Shown here piece by piece: positions 24,123 to 32,401 of a stretch of DNA of 37,905 nucleotides. The stretch lies in the NCBI GenBank assembly GCA_947627445.1, contig CANQWA010000027.1:1-37905 (forward strand). The letters are read 5' to 3'. Both the position numbers and the translations under genes were made by a program. The number at the start of each line of letters is the position of its first letter. Positions within the stretch are counted from its first letter, which is position 1. Source of the DNA: an uncultured Ruminococcus sp. (lineage in GTDB: Bacteria; Bacillota; Clostridia; Oscillospirales; Ruminococcaceae). The notes below the pieces were generated by a model, which searched no databases, was not told the origin of the DNA, and worked only from the letters and a program-made list of their open reading frames with translations.

Positions 24123-25661
24123 ATGAAGAATCAATTGGTTCTCGTACTGGACTTCGGCGGTCAGTATAACCAACTTATTGCACGCCGTGTGCGTGAGTGC
24201 GGCGTTTATTGTGAGGTACTACCCTATACTACGCCCATCCGTGAAATTACCGCCCGTAAGCCCATGGGAATTATTTTCACAGGAGGACCTAACAGCGTTT
24301 ATGAGAAAACCTCTCCTCATATCTCCAAAGAGATCTTTGAATTGGGAATTCCGATCTTAGGCATCTGCTACGGCTGTCAGCTGATGGCATATACCCTAGG
24401 CGGAACAGTTTCCACCTGTATCACCTCGGAATATGGAAAAACCGAAACATTCTACGACAAATCCTGCTCCCTCTTTGGCGCAGATGCATTGCCGGAAACA
24501 GGGTTCTCCTGGATGAGTCATACAGACTATATCTCTCAGGTGCCGGAAGGCTTTGTCATCACGGCACATACGGATAACTGCCCCGTGGCTGCTATGGCTG
24601 ATCCGGAAAAAAAGCTGTATGCCGTGCAGTTTCATCCCGAGGTGAATCACACCGAGCATGGGCTGTCTATGCTGAACTGCTTTGTCAAGGACATCTGCGG
24701 CTGTTGCGGCGACTGGACCATGGAAAATTATGTCAAGATTGCCATTGAACAGGTGCGTCAGACCGTAGGAGACGGCAAGGTGCTGCTGGCGCTCTCCGGC
24801 GGTGTGGACAGTTCTGTTTGTGCAGCGCTGCTGTCCCGTGCTGTCGGAAAGAATTTGACTTGTATTTTTGTCGATCACGGTTTTCTGCGAAAAAACGAGG
24901 GCGACGAAGTAGAGGCGGCATTTGCCGGACAGGACATTCATTTTATCCGCATCAACGCCAAGGATGCTTTTATGGAAAAGCTCAGTGGTGTTTCTGATCC
25001 GGAGAAGAAGCGGAAGATCATTGGAGAGGAGTTCATTCGTGCATTTGAACGGGAAGCGAAAAAACTGGGCACAGTGGATTTTCTGGCACAGGGAACGATT
25101 TATCCGGACGTAATCGAAAGCGGTTGCGGGAATGCGGCGGTGATCAAGTCTCATCATAATGTAGGCGGTTTGCCGGATTATGTGGACTTTCAGGAGATCA
25201 TTGAGCCTTTACGGTTGTTATTCAAGGATGAGGTACGCCAGCTTGGAATAGAATTGGGTCTGCCGGAGCATCTGGTATGGCGTCAACCTTTTCCCGGACC
25301 GGGTCTGGCAATCCGTATTATCGGGGAAATCACCGAAGATAAGCTGGAAATCTTGCAGGATGCGGATTGGATTTTCCGGGAGGAGATTGCCAAAGCAGGA
25401 TTGGATCGGAGCATTCACCAGTATTTTGCGGTGCTGACGAATATGCGGTCGGTAGGTGTTATGGGCGATGGCAGGACATATGACTACACACTGGCGCTGC
25501 GGGGAGTGACGACTACGGACTTTATGACGGCGGACTTTGCAAGAATTCCGTATGAGGTTCTGGAGGTGGTTTCTGCTCGTATTGTCAATGAGGTGAAGAA
25601 TATCAATCGGGTGGTTTATGATGTGACGACAAAGCCGCCGGCTACGATTGAGTGGGAATAA
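24123..25661 (+). CDS. guaA: GMP synthase (glutamine-hydrolysing)
   Basis: A 512-residue GMP synthetase that aminates XMP to GMP in purine synthesis. The N-terminal class I glutamine amidotransferase has its nucleophile cysteine in [11 protein letters not shown] and the His/Glu pair in FHPEVNHT. The ATP-pyrophosphatase P-loop is LSGGVDSSV (about 222-230). The C-terminal dimer domain ends with the typical KPPATIEWE. The start is ATG 24123 with AAAGGAA upstream; an upstream in-frame extension from 24021 crosses the promoter and is rejected. It is monocistronic. Confidence 0.98.
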   Translation: MKNQLVLVLDFGGQYNQLIARRVRECGVYCEVLPYTTPIREITARKPMGIIFTGGPNSVYEKTSPHISKEIFELGIPILGICYGCQLMAYTLGGTVSTCITSEYGKTETFYDKSCSLFGADALPETGFSWMSHTDYISQVPEGFVITAHTDNCPVAAMADPEKKLYAVQFHPEVNHTEHGLSMLNCFVKDICGCCGDWTMENYVKIAIEQVRQTVGDGKVLLALSGGVDSSVCAALLSRAVGKNLTCIFVDHGFLRKNEGDEVEAAFAGQDIHFIRINAKDAFMEKLSGVSDPEKKRKIIGEEFIRAFEREAKKLGTVDFLAQGTIYPDVIESGCGNAAVIKSHHNVGGLPDYVDFQEIIEPLRLLFKDEVRQLGIELGLPEHLVWRQPFPGPGLAIRIIGEITEDKLEILQDADWIFREEIAKAGLDRSIHQYFAVLTNMRSVGVMGDGRTYDYTLALRGVTTTDFMTADFARIPYEVLEVVSARIVNEVKNINRVVYDVTTKPPATIEWE

Positions 25662-25781
25662 TCCCCCACCCACCAAAAATCCCGTAAAATAAGGCTTTTT
25701 GCCGCTTTGATGCCCTCTGTGGCAACCATATTGGATGGATTTCAAACGGATTCTCAGAAAAGAAGGAGAGCCAGATACTCT

Positions 25782-26387
25782 ATGAAAGTGTGTAAATACT
25801 GTGGAGCAGAATGTTCAGATTCTGTCACAAATTGCCCATCGTGTGGGGGAAATACATTTCAAAACAAGTGCGTAAATTGTGGGAATGTATTTGAGAATGG
25901 AAACTTTTGCCCAAGATGTGGGATAAAAGTTGGCGCAAAGGCGAAAAGATGCCCTAACTGCGGGGCGGAATACTATTCTGCGGCTTGTCCGGATTGCGGC
26001 TATACAAATCATGCCAGAAAGCCTGACGTGGTTTATGCCTATCCAACGGCTCAACCGGTGAAAAAGAGAAAAACCTGGCTTTGGGTTTTGGGATGGATCT
26101 TTATTTTTCCCGTGCCGCTTACGATATTGATGCTGAGAAATAAAACTCTGGATAAAAAAATAAAGTATGGAATCATAGTTGCCGTTTGGATTGGTTACTT
26201 TGTGATTGCTTCTGTAGGAGGAATTAATGATAATGATGACGCCGCTCCTGCACAAAAAGAAAACAATAACACATCCTCTATAGTGCAAGAGTCGGATGTG
26301 GAAAGCCAAACCACGATGGATCAGAAAGCGGTAAGTGATAGTAATATATTTGCAGACACTACTTCTACAGAAACTAAATCTCCATAA
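25782..26387 (+). CDS. Zinc-ribbon membrane protein, probably truncated
   Basis: A 201-residue protein. The first 85 residues hold six C-x2-C knuckles (CKYC, CPSC, CVNC, CPRC, CPNC, CPDC), that is, three double zinc ribbons. Two transmembrane helices follow (about 101-121 and 129-149), then a polar Ser/Thr/Asn-rich tail. The ATG at 25782 has GAAGGAGAG upstream. After the TAA, the same frame stays open with a similar low-complexity composition (DSTKNDRSDASTQEGS), which suggests a longer ancestral protein that lost its C-terminal domain. Base composition is more A+T-rich than guaA. The function is unknown. Confidence 0.75.
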   Translation: MKVCKYCGAECSDSVTNCPSCGGNTFQNKCVNCGNVFENGNFCPRCGIKVGAKAKRCPNCGAEYYSAACPDCGYTNHARKPDVVYAYPTAQPVKKRKTWLWVLGWIFIFPVPLTILMLRNKTLDKKIKYGIIVAVWIGYFVIASVGGINDNDDAAPAQKENNNTSSIVQESDVESQTTMDQKAVSDSNIFADTTSTETKSP

Positions 26388-26459
26388 ATTTCCTTAGACT
26401 CTACAAAAAATGACAGATCTGATGCCTCCACGCAAGAAGGTTCTCTGTATCATGATGGA
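26388..26459 (+). pseudogene. Possible remnant of the zinc-ribbon gene 3' end
   Basis: In frame with the preceding gene after a single TAA, the sequence reads ISLDSTKNDRSDASTQEG then SLYHDGFSH before running into the convergent cobD gene. It has no start or ribosome site of its own. Confidence 0.3.
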
Positions 26460-26460
26460 T

Positions 26461-27495
26461 TTAGCCATTTAAAATTCTCTTGCATGCGAGAATCAATTCC
26501 GAATTTTCTTTATGTTTTTTCACGGCAATGCGGAAAAAATTTTCGTTTAATCCTTTGAAATTCCCGCAGTTTCGGATCAGAATATTTTGATGGAAAAGCA
26601 TTTCATCCAGCGGAAGACCGCATTTCAATAAAATAAAATTTGCTTCTGATGAAAATATTTTTAAATGGGTTTTTCGCAGCTCATTTTGCAAAAATTCACG
26701 TTCTTTTGCCGTCATTTGAACCGTGTTTTTCAGAAACCTATCCTCTTCAAGAGCGGCAATCCCCGCAATTTGTGCCGGAACAGAAACACTCCAGAACTGA
26801 CCTGTTTTGCGGACACGTTCGGCTTTTTCTAAACTTCCGAAAACAGCATAACCAAGCCGCAGTCCTGCCATGGCAAAAATTTTGGTAAATGCTTTTAAAA
26901 TAACGACATTTTCGTTTAGGAAATTTTTTGCAGTAAAATTTTCACTTCTGTTGACAAATTCCATAAAACATTCATCGCAAAGAAAAATAATATGATTTTC
27001 AAGACATTTTTTGCAGATATTTTCAAGAAGTTCGATGGAAATGAGCTTTCCCGTTGGATTATTTGGCGTTGTCAGGATCAACATATCCACAGGATGATCC
27101 AGAATTTTCAGTAACCCGTCATCCAGAATAAAATCGTTTTCTTCATGCAATGCATATGGAATTACCGCACTGTCAATCTCTGCCAATGCCTTTTGATATT
27201 CCGAAAATGAGGGTGTACAAATCACAGAAATTTTTGGCTTGAATGTATGTATCATTCTGTATAGGAGATCGGCAGCACCGTTTCCACACACAATATATTC
27301 CGGCGCAATGCCAATTTTATCGGAAAGCTTTTTCACAAGCTTGGTACAGTTCGGGTCCGGATATTTTTCAAAATCATGGATAGAATGGATCAGTGCATTT
27401 TTTACCCCCTCTGGCATTCCCAGAGGATTTATATTGGCAGAAAAATCGTTCATCCTATCGTTCTGAAAAAAATATCCGCCATGTTCATACAGCAA
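26461..27495 (-). CDS. cobD: Threonine-phosphate decarboxylase-like PLP enzyme (CobD)
   Basis: A PLP-dependent aminotransferase-fold protein of about 344 residues, close to histidinol-phosphate aminotransferase. With cobT and cbiB next to it, CobD (L-threonine-O-3-phosphate to aminopropanol phosphate, the B12 nucleotide-loop linker) is the best call. Motifs are HGG near the start, DFSANINPLG, TTPNNPTGK, CDECF and the PLP lysine in LKAFTKIFAMAGLRLGY. I prefer the TTG at 27495, which has GGAGG 8 nt upstream, inside cbiB. An ATG at 27528 would add 11 residues. It overlaps cbiB. Codon use is A+T-rich. Confidence 0.88.
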   Translation of the reverse strand: MLYEHGGYFFQNDRMNDFSANINPLGMPEGVKNALIHSIHDFEKYPDPNCTKLVKKLSDKIGIAPEYIVCGNGAADLLYRMIHTFKPKISVICTPSFSEYQKALAEIDSAVIPYALHEENDFILDDGLLKILDHPVDMLILTTPNNPTGKLISIELLENICKKCLENHIIFLCDECFMEFVNRSENFTAKNFLNENVVILKAFTKIFAMAGLRLGYAVFGSLEKAERVRKTGQFWSVSVPAQIAGIAALEEDRFLKNTVQMTAKEREFLQNELRKTHLKIFSSEANFILLKCGLPLDEMLFHQNILIRNCGNFKGLNENFFRIAVKKHKENSELILACKRILNG

Positions 27496-28462
27496 TCCAG
27501 ACACCTCCGAAAATGATTGCTCGGACAATCATCGACAGCACCAGAGCAAGGATCGAAGTAACGTACATCAGCCGATTTGCTCTGCGGATATCCTCGGGTT
27601 CAACAGGACGTATCGCATCGCCGATATAAGGTTTTGGATGAAGTTCTCCGAAATAATATGCGTCACCTGCCAGACGAATGTCTAACGCACCTGCACAGAC
27701 AGATTCCGTTTGAGCTGAGTTAGGGCTTGCGTGCTTTCGTCTGTCTCTGCGCCAGATCCGAAATGCGTTTTTACTGTCCAATCGCAGGAAAAATGCAGAG
27801 AAGATCATGATCCACGCTGTCATTCTGGATGGAATAAAATTCAGAAAATCGTCCAATTTTGCCGCGGCAAAACCAATATCCGCATATTTCTCATGGGAAT
27901 ATCCGATCATGGAATCCATGGTATTGGCGGCTTTGTAAAAAAATCCAAAAGCAGCGCCTCCCAAAGCCATAAACAGCAGTGGAGCCACGATTCCATCGGA
28001 AGTGTTTTCCGCCACGGTTTCAACGGCGGCGCGGGTAATTCCAGAGCTGTCCAGCTGGTCGGTGTCTCGTCCAACAATCATGGAAACGGCTTTGCGAGCT
28101 TTTTCGAGTTCATTTTCTTTTAATGCATGATAAACTTTCATACTTTCATCATGCAAACATTTTGGTGCGATTAGATAATAACACATCACGCTTTCCACCG
28201 CCATTCCGAACCAAAAATGGATTTGATATGCCGCCAATAAAATCAAGAAAGCGATTCCCGAAATAATGATCAGAACAGAAGCCGCCAGAAAAAATCCTCC
28301 TGTCCGCAAATGATCGGCAAAATGTTTTCGTGTGAATTTCTCAAACCGTGCGATGCAATTTCCGATCGCTTTTACCGGATGCGGAAGGTTCTCAGGATCA
28401 CCCAGAATCAGATCCATGATAAATCCCATGAGAAGTGGGTTAGATACCAGAAATGCTTTCAC
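27485..28462 (-). CDS. cbiB: Adenosylcobinamide-phosphate synthase CbiB
   Basis: A 325-residue integral membrane enzyme that joins cobyric acid to aminopropanol (phosphate). Signatures are MDLILGDPENLPHPVKAIG (16-34), LDSSGITRAAVETVAENTSDG (about 137-157), GAAFGFFYKAANTMDSMIGY and the C-terminal GELHPKPYIGDA. It works directly with the product of CobD, whose gene overlaps its 3' end. It lies 74 nt after cobT on the same strand. A+T-rich like its two partners. Confidence 0.94.
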   Translation of the reverse strand: MKAFLVSNPLLMGFIMDLILGDPENLPHPVKAIGNCIARFEKFTRKHFADHLRTGGFFLAASVLIIISGIAFLILLAAYQIHFWFGMAVESVMCYYLIAPKCLHDESMKVYHALKENELEKARKAVSMIVGRDTDQLDSSGITRAAVETVAENTSDGIVAPLLFMALGGAAFGFFYKAANTMDSMIGYSHEKYADIGFAAAKLDDFLNFIPSRMTAWIMIFSAFFLRLDSKNAFRIWRRDRRKHASPNSAQTESVCAGALDIRLAGDAYYFGELHPKPYIGDAIRPVEPEDIRRANRLMYVTSILALVLSMIVRAIIFGGVWIAV

Positions 28463-28536
28463 CTAAATTTTCTCCCAAACAATCATTTTTTCGTCCCATC
28501 GGGGATATAAAGCCGCTGCCATGCCGTATGGAACCT

Positions 28537-29586
28537 TTATTTCAATTTCACATACCTTTCTATGCCAATATCATCGAATTTGTGAGCGCTTCTGTAAACT
28601 GAAATGGCACCGTCTAAAAGCGGCAGAAGCATGATTCCGCCTGTTCCTTCGCCCAGATGAAGTCCTGCATGGATCACAGGTTTCAGACCAATTTTTTCCA
28701 GAATCATTTTAGAAGCAGGTTCGCTCGAAACGTGACTTGCCAGCATATACTCAGCGGACAAGGGCGCAATGTGATAGGCAAGCAAAGCCGATGCTGCTGA
28801 GATCAGACCGTCAATAATGACGGGCACACCATAAACTGCACCGCCTAAAAAGAGCCCTGTCATTCCTCCAATATCCAATCCGCCCAACTTTGCCAGAACA
28901 TCGATCGGATCATTTTTATCTGGGGAATGCATTTCAATTGCTCTTTCGATAACGGCAATTTTTCTTTTCAGTCCTGCGCTGTCAATTCCCGCACCTCTGC
29001 CTGTTACGGACTTTGGCGGAAGTCCTAACATTACCGAAGAAATTGCCGCAGCAGTGGTTGTATTTCCGATGCCCATTTCTCCTGAAACGATAATTTTGAT
29101 GCCGTCTTTTTGGAGATTGCGGACAATGTCCATTCCCGTGCAAATCGAATTTTCGGCTTGCAAACGGGTCATCGCCGGTTCTTTTGCCATATTTTTGGTT
29201 CCGTAAGCAATTTTTTTATTTAAAATTCCGGCGTTAACCATATCGGTTTTAATGCCGATATCCACCGTCACAACTTCCGCTTTAAATACCTCGGCAAGCT
29301 TGTTGATGCTTGCATTACCCGCGGCAATATTCTCCGCACAAATCGCAGTGACAGAACTATCAGACTGCGTGACATTTTCCTTCGTAACCCCGTTGTCGGC
29401 GCACATAATAACGGCTGCCCGATGGGAAATATCCACATGGGAATTTTTTTGCACTGCCGCAATTTTTTGAATTTGATTTTCAAGAAGTCCCAAACCGTTC
29501 AATGGCTTTGCAATATGGTTCCAACGTTCTTTGGAACGTGCGTATGCAGTTTTATCGGTTGGCAATATATTTTGGATGCGTTCCAT
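28537..29586 (-). CDS. cobT: Nicotinate-nucleotide-dimethylbenzimidazole phosphoribosyltransferase
   Basis: A 349-residue CobT that activates the lower-ligand base of cobamides as its alpha-ribotide. Recognisable segments are AAVIMCADNGVTKENVTQSD (57-76), SGEMGIGNTTTAAAI, VTGRGAGID, GGLDIGGMTGLFLGGA and the catalytic glutamate region near the C-terminus (LHLGEGTGG). The start is ATG 29586 with AGGTG upstream. It heads the three-gene set cobT-cbiB-cobD. cobU, cobS and the corrin-ring genes are absent from the window. No cobalamin riboswitch is visible upstream. Confidence 0.95.
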   Translation of the reverse strand: MERIQNILPTDKTAYARSKERWNHIAKPLNGLGLLENQIQKIAAVQKNSHVDISHRAAVIMCADNGVTKENVTQSDSSVTAICAENIAAGNASINKLAEVFKAEVVTVDIGIKTDMVNAGILNKKIAYGTKNMAKEPAMTRLQAENSICTGMDIVRNLQKDGIKIIVSGEMGIGNTTTAAAISSVMLGLPPKSVTGRGAGIDSAGLKRKIAVIERAIEMHSPDKNDPIDVLAKLGGLDIGGMTGLFLGGAVYGVPVIIDGLISAASALLAYHIAPLSAEYMLASHVSSEPASKMILEKIGLKPVIHAGLHLGEGTGGIMLLPLLDGAISVYRSAHKFDDIGIERYVKLK

Positions 29587-29594
29587 ATTTTCAC

Positions 29595-29760
29595 CTATTT
29601 CATCAGCGATAACAGAGCCTCGTACATCGCACGTGGATGGATGTCTGGCACGGGTTTGCCTTGACGTTCTATCCGGTAAACCATGGGATTTTTATCGTTT
29701 ATTCGTCTGGTGACGCGCCTATCTCGTGTATAGTCCCGCCTATTTTTTGGATCAAAGAAA
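29595..29760 (-). pseudogene. Open remnant upstream of cobT, unidentified
   Basis: On the minus strand an open frame runs from about 29760 and ends TAG/TAA at 29595, 8 nt before cobT. It reads NPMVYRIERQGKPVPDIHPR then AMYEALLSLMK at its end. The look is protein-like, but no start with a ribosome site exists and the frame opens inside the tRNA terminator region. It is probably the 3' fragment of a lost gene. I cannot name it. Confidence 0.3.
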
Positions 29761-29794
29761 AACCCGGAAACAACGAGACTGCGTTGTTTCCGGG
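29755..29794 (-). terminator. Terminator of the tRNA-Arg/tRNA-Ala operon
   Basis: A 12-bp perfect stem (29763-29774 with 29783-29794, CCCGGAAACAAC), followed on the minus strand by TTTTTCTTTG. Confidence 0.9.
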
Positions 29795-29803
29795 CATTTG
29801 AAC

Positions 29804-29879
29804 TGGTGGAGCATACGGGAATCGAACCCATGACCTTTACAATGCGAATGTAACGCGCTCCCAACTGCGCTAATGCCCC
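29804..29879 (-). tRNA. tRNA-Ala (anticodon CGC)
   Basis: A cloverleaf with acceptor GGGGCAT/ATGCTCC that includes the alanine identity pair G3-U70. The anticodon stem TTACA/TGTAA has loop TTCGCAT (CGC). CCA is encoded at 29806-29804. Confidence 0.95.
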
Positions 29880-29900
29880 GTATACGGCGGAGACTTGGAA

Positions 29901-29977
29901 TGGTACGCCTGATGCGATTCGAACGCACGACCTTCAGAGTCGGAGTCTGACACTCTATCCAGCTGAGCTACAGGCGC
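29901..29977 (-). tRNA. tRNA-Arg (anticodon CCG)
   Basis: A cloverleaf with acceptor GCGCCTG/CAGGCGT, anticodon stem TCAGA/TCTGA and loop CTCCGAC (CCG), T arm GTGCGTTCGAATCGCAT, and encoded CCA (29903-29901). It lies upstream of tRNA-Ala in one transcript. Confidence 0.95.
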
Positions 29978-30069
29978 ATCTCAGATGCACTGTGAAAATC
30001 CACAAGTACATAACAGTGGATTTGTGCAAATCACCAAATTTCAGACATTAGCACAATTTTGCATCTATA

Positions 30070-30098
30070 ATTATACCATACTCCCTTGAAAAAAGCAA
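30070..30098 (-). promoter_or_regulatory. Promoter of the tRNA-Arg/tRNA-Ala operon
   Basis: On the minus strand, TTGCTT (30098-30093), a 17-nt spacer and TATAAT (30075-30070) with an extended -10 TGG. Its -35 region overlaps the spacer of the divergent plus-strand promoter. Confidence 0.75.
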
Positions 30099-30114
30099 GC
30101 ACTTATGTTATAAT
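30086..30114 (+). promoter_or_regulatory. Promoter of the NlpC/P60-like gene
   Basis: TTGAAA (30086-30091), a 17-nt spacer and TATAAT (30109-30114). It overlaps the divergent tRNA promoter, so the two may compete for polymerase. Confidence 0.75.
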
Positions 30115-30165
30115 TATTTTTAGAAAACGAAAATTTTTTCGGAATTTGCACCAGGAGGGAACGCT

Positions 30166-30759
30166 TTGCAGGGATATTTTTACATTGTACTCAGTCAATC
30201 CGGAACAAAAGTATCCAGATGTATCAAGCTGTTTACCCGCAAGCCTTATAATCACGCCTCTGTGGCAGTCGATCTGACGCTGGATGAGCTGTACAGCTTT
30301 TCCCGGAACAATACCCGCTATCCCTTGCCGGCAACCTTTAATCGTGAAATGATCGGTGCCGGGACATTCGGGTTGTTTCATCACATTCCCTGCGAAATTT
30401 ATGCCGTACCCATTACACCAGAGGAAAAGCAGAAGTTTTTGGAATATATCGACTACTTCAAGGCGTTCCGCACCTGTTATTCTTATAATTTTCTGGGGCT
30501 TTTCTCCACCTTTCTGCACATCCGCTGGACCAGAAAGGAAAAGATGCATTGTGCGGAATTTGTTGCCAATCTGCTTCAGCATGTAGGCATGGAATTGGAA
30601 AAACAACCCTCGCTTTATACACCCGATGACTTCCGGCATCTGCCCAATGCCACCCTTGTCTACCGGGGTGAATTGAATCAGTTTTATCAGAATAGAAGAA
30701 AATATGTGCCTTTGCTGCAAACCGATTTTTTTGATACTTCCAAGAATCGATTCACATAG
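30166..30759 (+). CDS. Permuted NlpC/P60 (YiiX/YebB-like) cysteine hydrolase
   Basis: A 197-residue protein with the circularly permuted papain-like pattern. Histidine comes first, H30 in KPYNHASVAVD, and the nucleophile cysteine later, C129 in MHCAEFVANLL. Family members act on amide or ester bonds in wall or lipid substrates; the substrate here is unknown. There is no signal peptide. The start is TTG 30166, 7 nt after AGGAGG (30153-30158). The last residues (KNRFT) and the TAG stop are encoded by a dispersed repeat, so the original C-terminus may have been different. Confidence 0.8.
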   Translation: MQGYFYIVLSQSGTKVSRCIKLFTRKPYNHASVAVDLTLDELYSFSRNNTRYPLPATFNREMIGAGTFGLFHHIPCEIYAVPITPEEKQKFLEYIDYFKAFRTCYSYNFLGLFSTFLHIRWTRKEKMHCAEFVANLLQHVGMELEKQPSLYTPDDFRHLPNATLVYRGELNQFYQNRRKYVPLLQTDFFDTSKNRFT

Positions 30760-30890
30760 AAATTTGCGCACGTCTTTTCGGCTGATTTTGCTGCAGTCGG
30801 TATCCAAAGTCCTTGCTGGGCGACAGTTGGCTTGCGGCTTTTTTCCTGTTTTCACCCAAATTTTGCGCAGAAATCCGCACATAGGGTTTT
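30745..30890 (+). repeat. Long copy of the dispersed repeat between convergent genes
   Basis: Starts AAGAATCGATTCACATAGAA, then GCGCACGTCTTTTCGGCTGA, and later GGGCGACAG and TTTTGCGCAGAAATCCGC. Read in reverse, its interior resembles the interior of the 167-bp element at 13495-13661. It fills the gap between the hydrolase and the minus-strand gene. Confidence 0.6.
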
Positions 30891-30894
30891 GCCA

Positions 30895-31260
30895 TCAGGA
30901 AGAAGGCTTTTCATCGTAAGTCAGATCACGCCATGTCCAGATGGCAGTGCTCCCCGGAAGATTCGGCAGCACGCAGCTCAAAAAGCACCAGCTTTCAGAG
31001 AGATTTGGCATACGCCATTGAAACATCCTGTCCGCCAGATGCAGTTCTGCTGTCGCATCTGGCTGGATGACCAATTGCACCATGGCTGCCGGCTCGTGGG
31101 TGAGCCGATTGTACGATCTTGTTTCTGCCACTAAAAAACACCAGAGAAAACCACAGAAAATCAGATACAGCAAAAATGCTGTCATTCTGTATTTTCTGTG
31201 TTTTTTATTTTGGATGGATCTTTTTTTCATATCGTAAAACTCGTTTCCAAAAACATACAC
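30895..31260 (-). CDS. Small membrane-anchored protein downstream of spoIIP
   Basis: A 121-residue protein with a basic N-terminus (KKRSIQNKKHRKYR), one transmembrane helix (about 27-46) and an external domain of about 70 residues with two cysteines and several tryptophans. No family is recognised. The ATG at 31260 has GGAG 8 nt upstream; an internal ATG (residue 11) is a weaker choice. It lies 16 nt after spoIIP, so it is probably cotranscribed and perhaps active in the sporulating cell; this is inference from position. Confidence 0.65.
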   Translation of the reverse strand: MYVFGNEFYDMKKRSIQNKKHRKYRMTAFLLYLIFCGFLWCFLVAETRSYNRLTHEPAAMVQLVIQPDATAELHLADRMFQWRMPNLSESWCFLSCVLPNLPGSTAIWTWRDLTYDEKPSS

Positions 31261-31276
31261 GGGACTCCGTTTATGC

Positions 31277-32383
31277 CTATTTTTGCAATTTCAGCAGGGT
31301 CTGCGCCAGTGCCTTCCCGATCAATTCTCCGGCATACTGTGCTTGTTCCAGCGTGTTTCCGTGTGTACCCACTTCCATGAGAAGGCTGCCGGTGGTGAGA
31401 TCCTGATTATAATGCCGGTAATCAAACAGGATGGGGCGTGTCAGACCGGGAAACATGCTTTCCATATTTCCTTGCAGCAGACAGGCAAAATGAAAATTCT
31501 GCATATAATTCGGCATGTTCATGGTGCCGTCGTCACAGCCCGAGATGATCATGACCTGTGCTGCCTCCTTGCCGTTCACCTCAACAATGGGCTGCACCAG
31601 GGTATTCTCCTGCTGAATGGCATCCCGATGAATGTCCAGCACCACTTTGATACTGGGATATTGCGCCAGATTTTTGCGGACAGTTTCGGCGCTGCGGTCA
31701 TAGGAGCCGTTGTAGGAGGGATAATCGTGAATGGTGGCATCATGTATTACACCAATCCCAGCGGCTTCCAGCTGTTCTGTAATAGCATCTCCAACAGAAA
31801 CCATATTATACGCCGGGTCAGTCGTCCGGTAGTTGAAGCTGGCATCGAATCCGGTGCGGACATAGGGCTCAAAGGATTCTGTGGTATGGGTATGCATGAT
31901 CAGCACCTGCGGCTCGCTGGTGTCATCCATGGTAAAAGCAGGCGCTTTTTTACTCTCCTCAAACAGCTCGCTGTTGGAATGAGAAGTCTTATTTTGTACC
32001 TGTCCTGCGGTGGCAAGACTGAAAAACCGTGTACCGGAATACGTCCCGTACATGGTTCGTTCAATCGAAGTTCCATCCGAAATATTCCACTGCTGGGGAT
32101 AGGGCTTTTTGCCTGGATTTTCCGAGGGCGTCTGTTCAGCGGTTTCAGAAAGCGCATCTTCCTCCTGCCAGCCATAGCCGTCTGATGCCACATTCCATAA
32201 GTCCTCCTGTTCCGTCTGATCATACCATGGCTCAATGTCCGCATGGCGTACATCTTGTTCAAAGGCAGCCATTGGACGGACGATGCTGTCGTCTCTGGGA
32301 AAAGCCGCTGCCGCAGGCAGTGTCACAAGCACCGCCAGAAAGGAAAGGAAAATCCATTTTTTACGTCTGTGCCGTCTGCGCAT
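31277..32383 (-). CDS. spoIIP: Stage II sporulation protein P
   Basis: A 368-residue SpoIIP, the membrane-anchored peptidoglycan amidase/endopeptidase that acts with SpoIID and SpoIIM in septal thinning and engulfment. An N-terminal signal anchor (about 10-27) follows RRRHRRKK. The variable linker precedes the amidase-like domain with VLIMHTHTTESF (zinc/His-Glu site), VVLDIHRDAI, MIISGCDDGT and the C-terminal LLMEVGTHGNTLEQA (catalytic Glu). The start is ATG 32383. It sits between a polysaccharide deacetylase gene (18 nt upstream) and a small membrane protein gene. It suggests a spore-forming ancestry. Confidence 0.93.
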   Translation of the reverse strand: MRRRHRRKKWIFLSFLAVLVTLPAAAAFPRDDSIVRPMAAFEQDVRHADIEPWYDQTEQEDLWNVASDGYGWQEEDALSETAEQTPSENPGKKPYPQQWNISDGTSIERTMYGTYSGTRFFSLATAGQVQNKTSHSNSELFEESKKAPAFTMDDTSEPQVLIMHTHTTESFEPYVRTGFDASFNYRTTDPAYNMVSVGDAITEQLEAAGIGVIHDATIHDYPSYNGSYDRSAETVRKNLAQYPSIKVVLDIHRDAIQQENTLVQPIVEVNGKEAAQVMIISGCDDGTMNMPNYMQNFHFACLLQGNMESMFPGLTRPILFDYRHYNQDLTTGSLLMEVGTHGNTLEQAQYAGELIGKALAQTLLKLQK

Positions 32384-32401
32384 ATGTGACTACACCTTCT
32401 T

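Noticed and set aside
28463-28536. Short frame between cobT and cbiB ending DEKMIVWEKI
   Set aside because: It is open for about 35 codons and protein-like, but it has no proper start and overlaps the cobT end. It may be a relic; too short to report as a gene.
29587-29800. Cobalamin riboswitch upstream of cobT
   Set aside because: No B12-box-like segment is visible; the region holds a coding remnant and the tRNA terminator.
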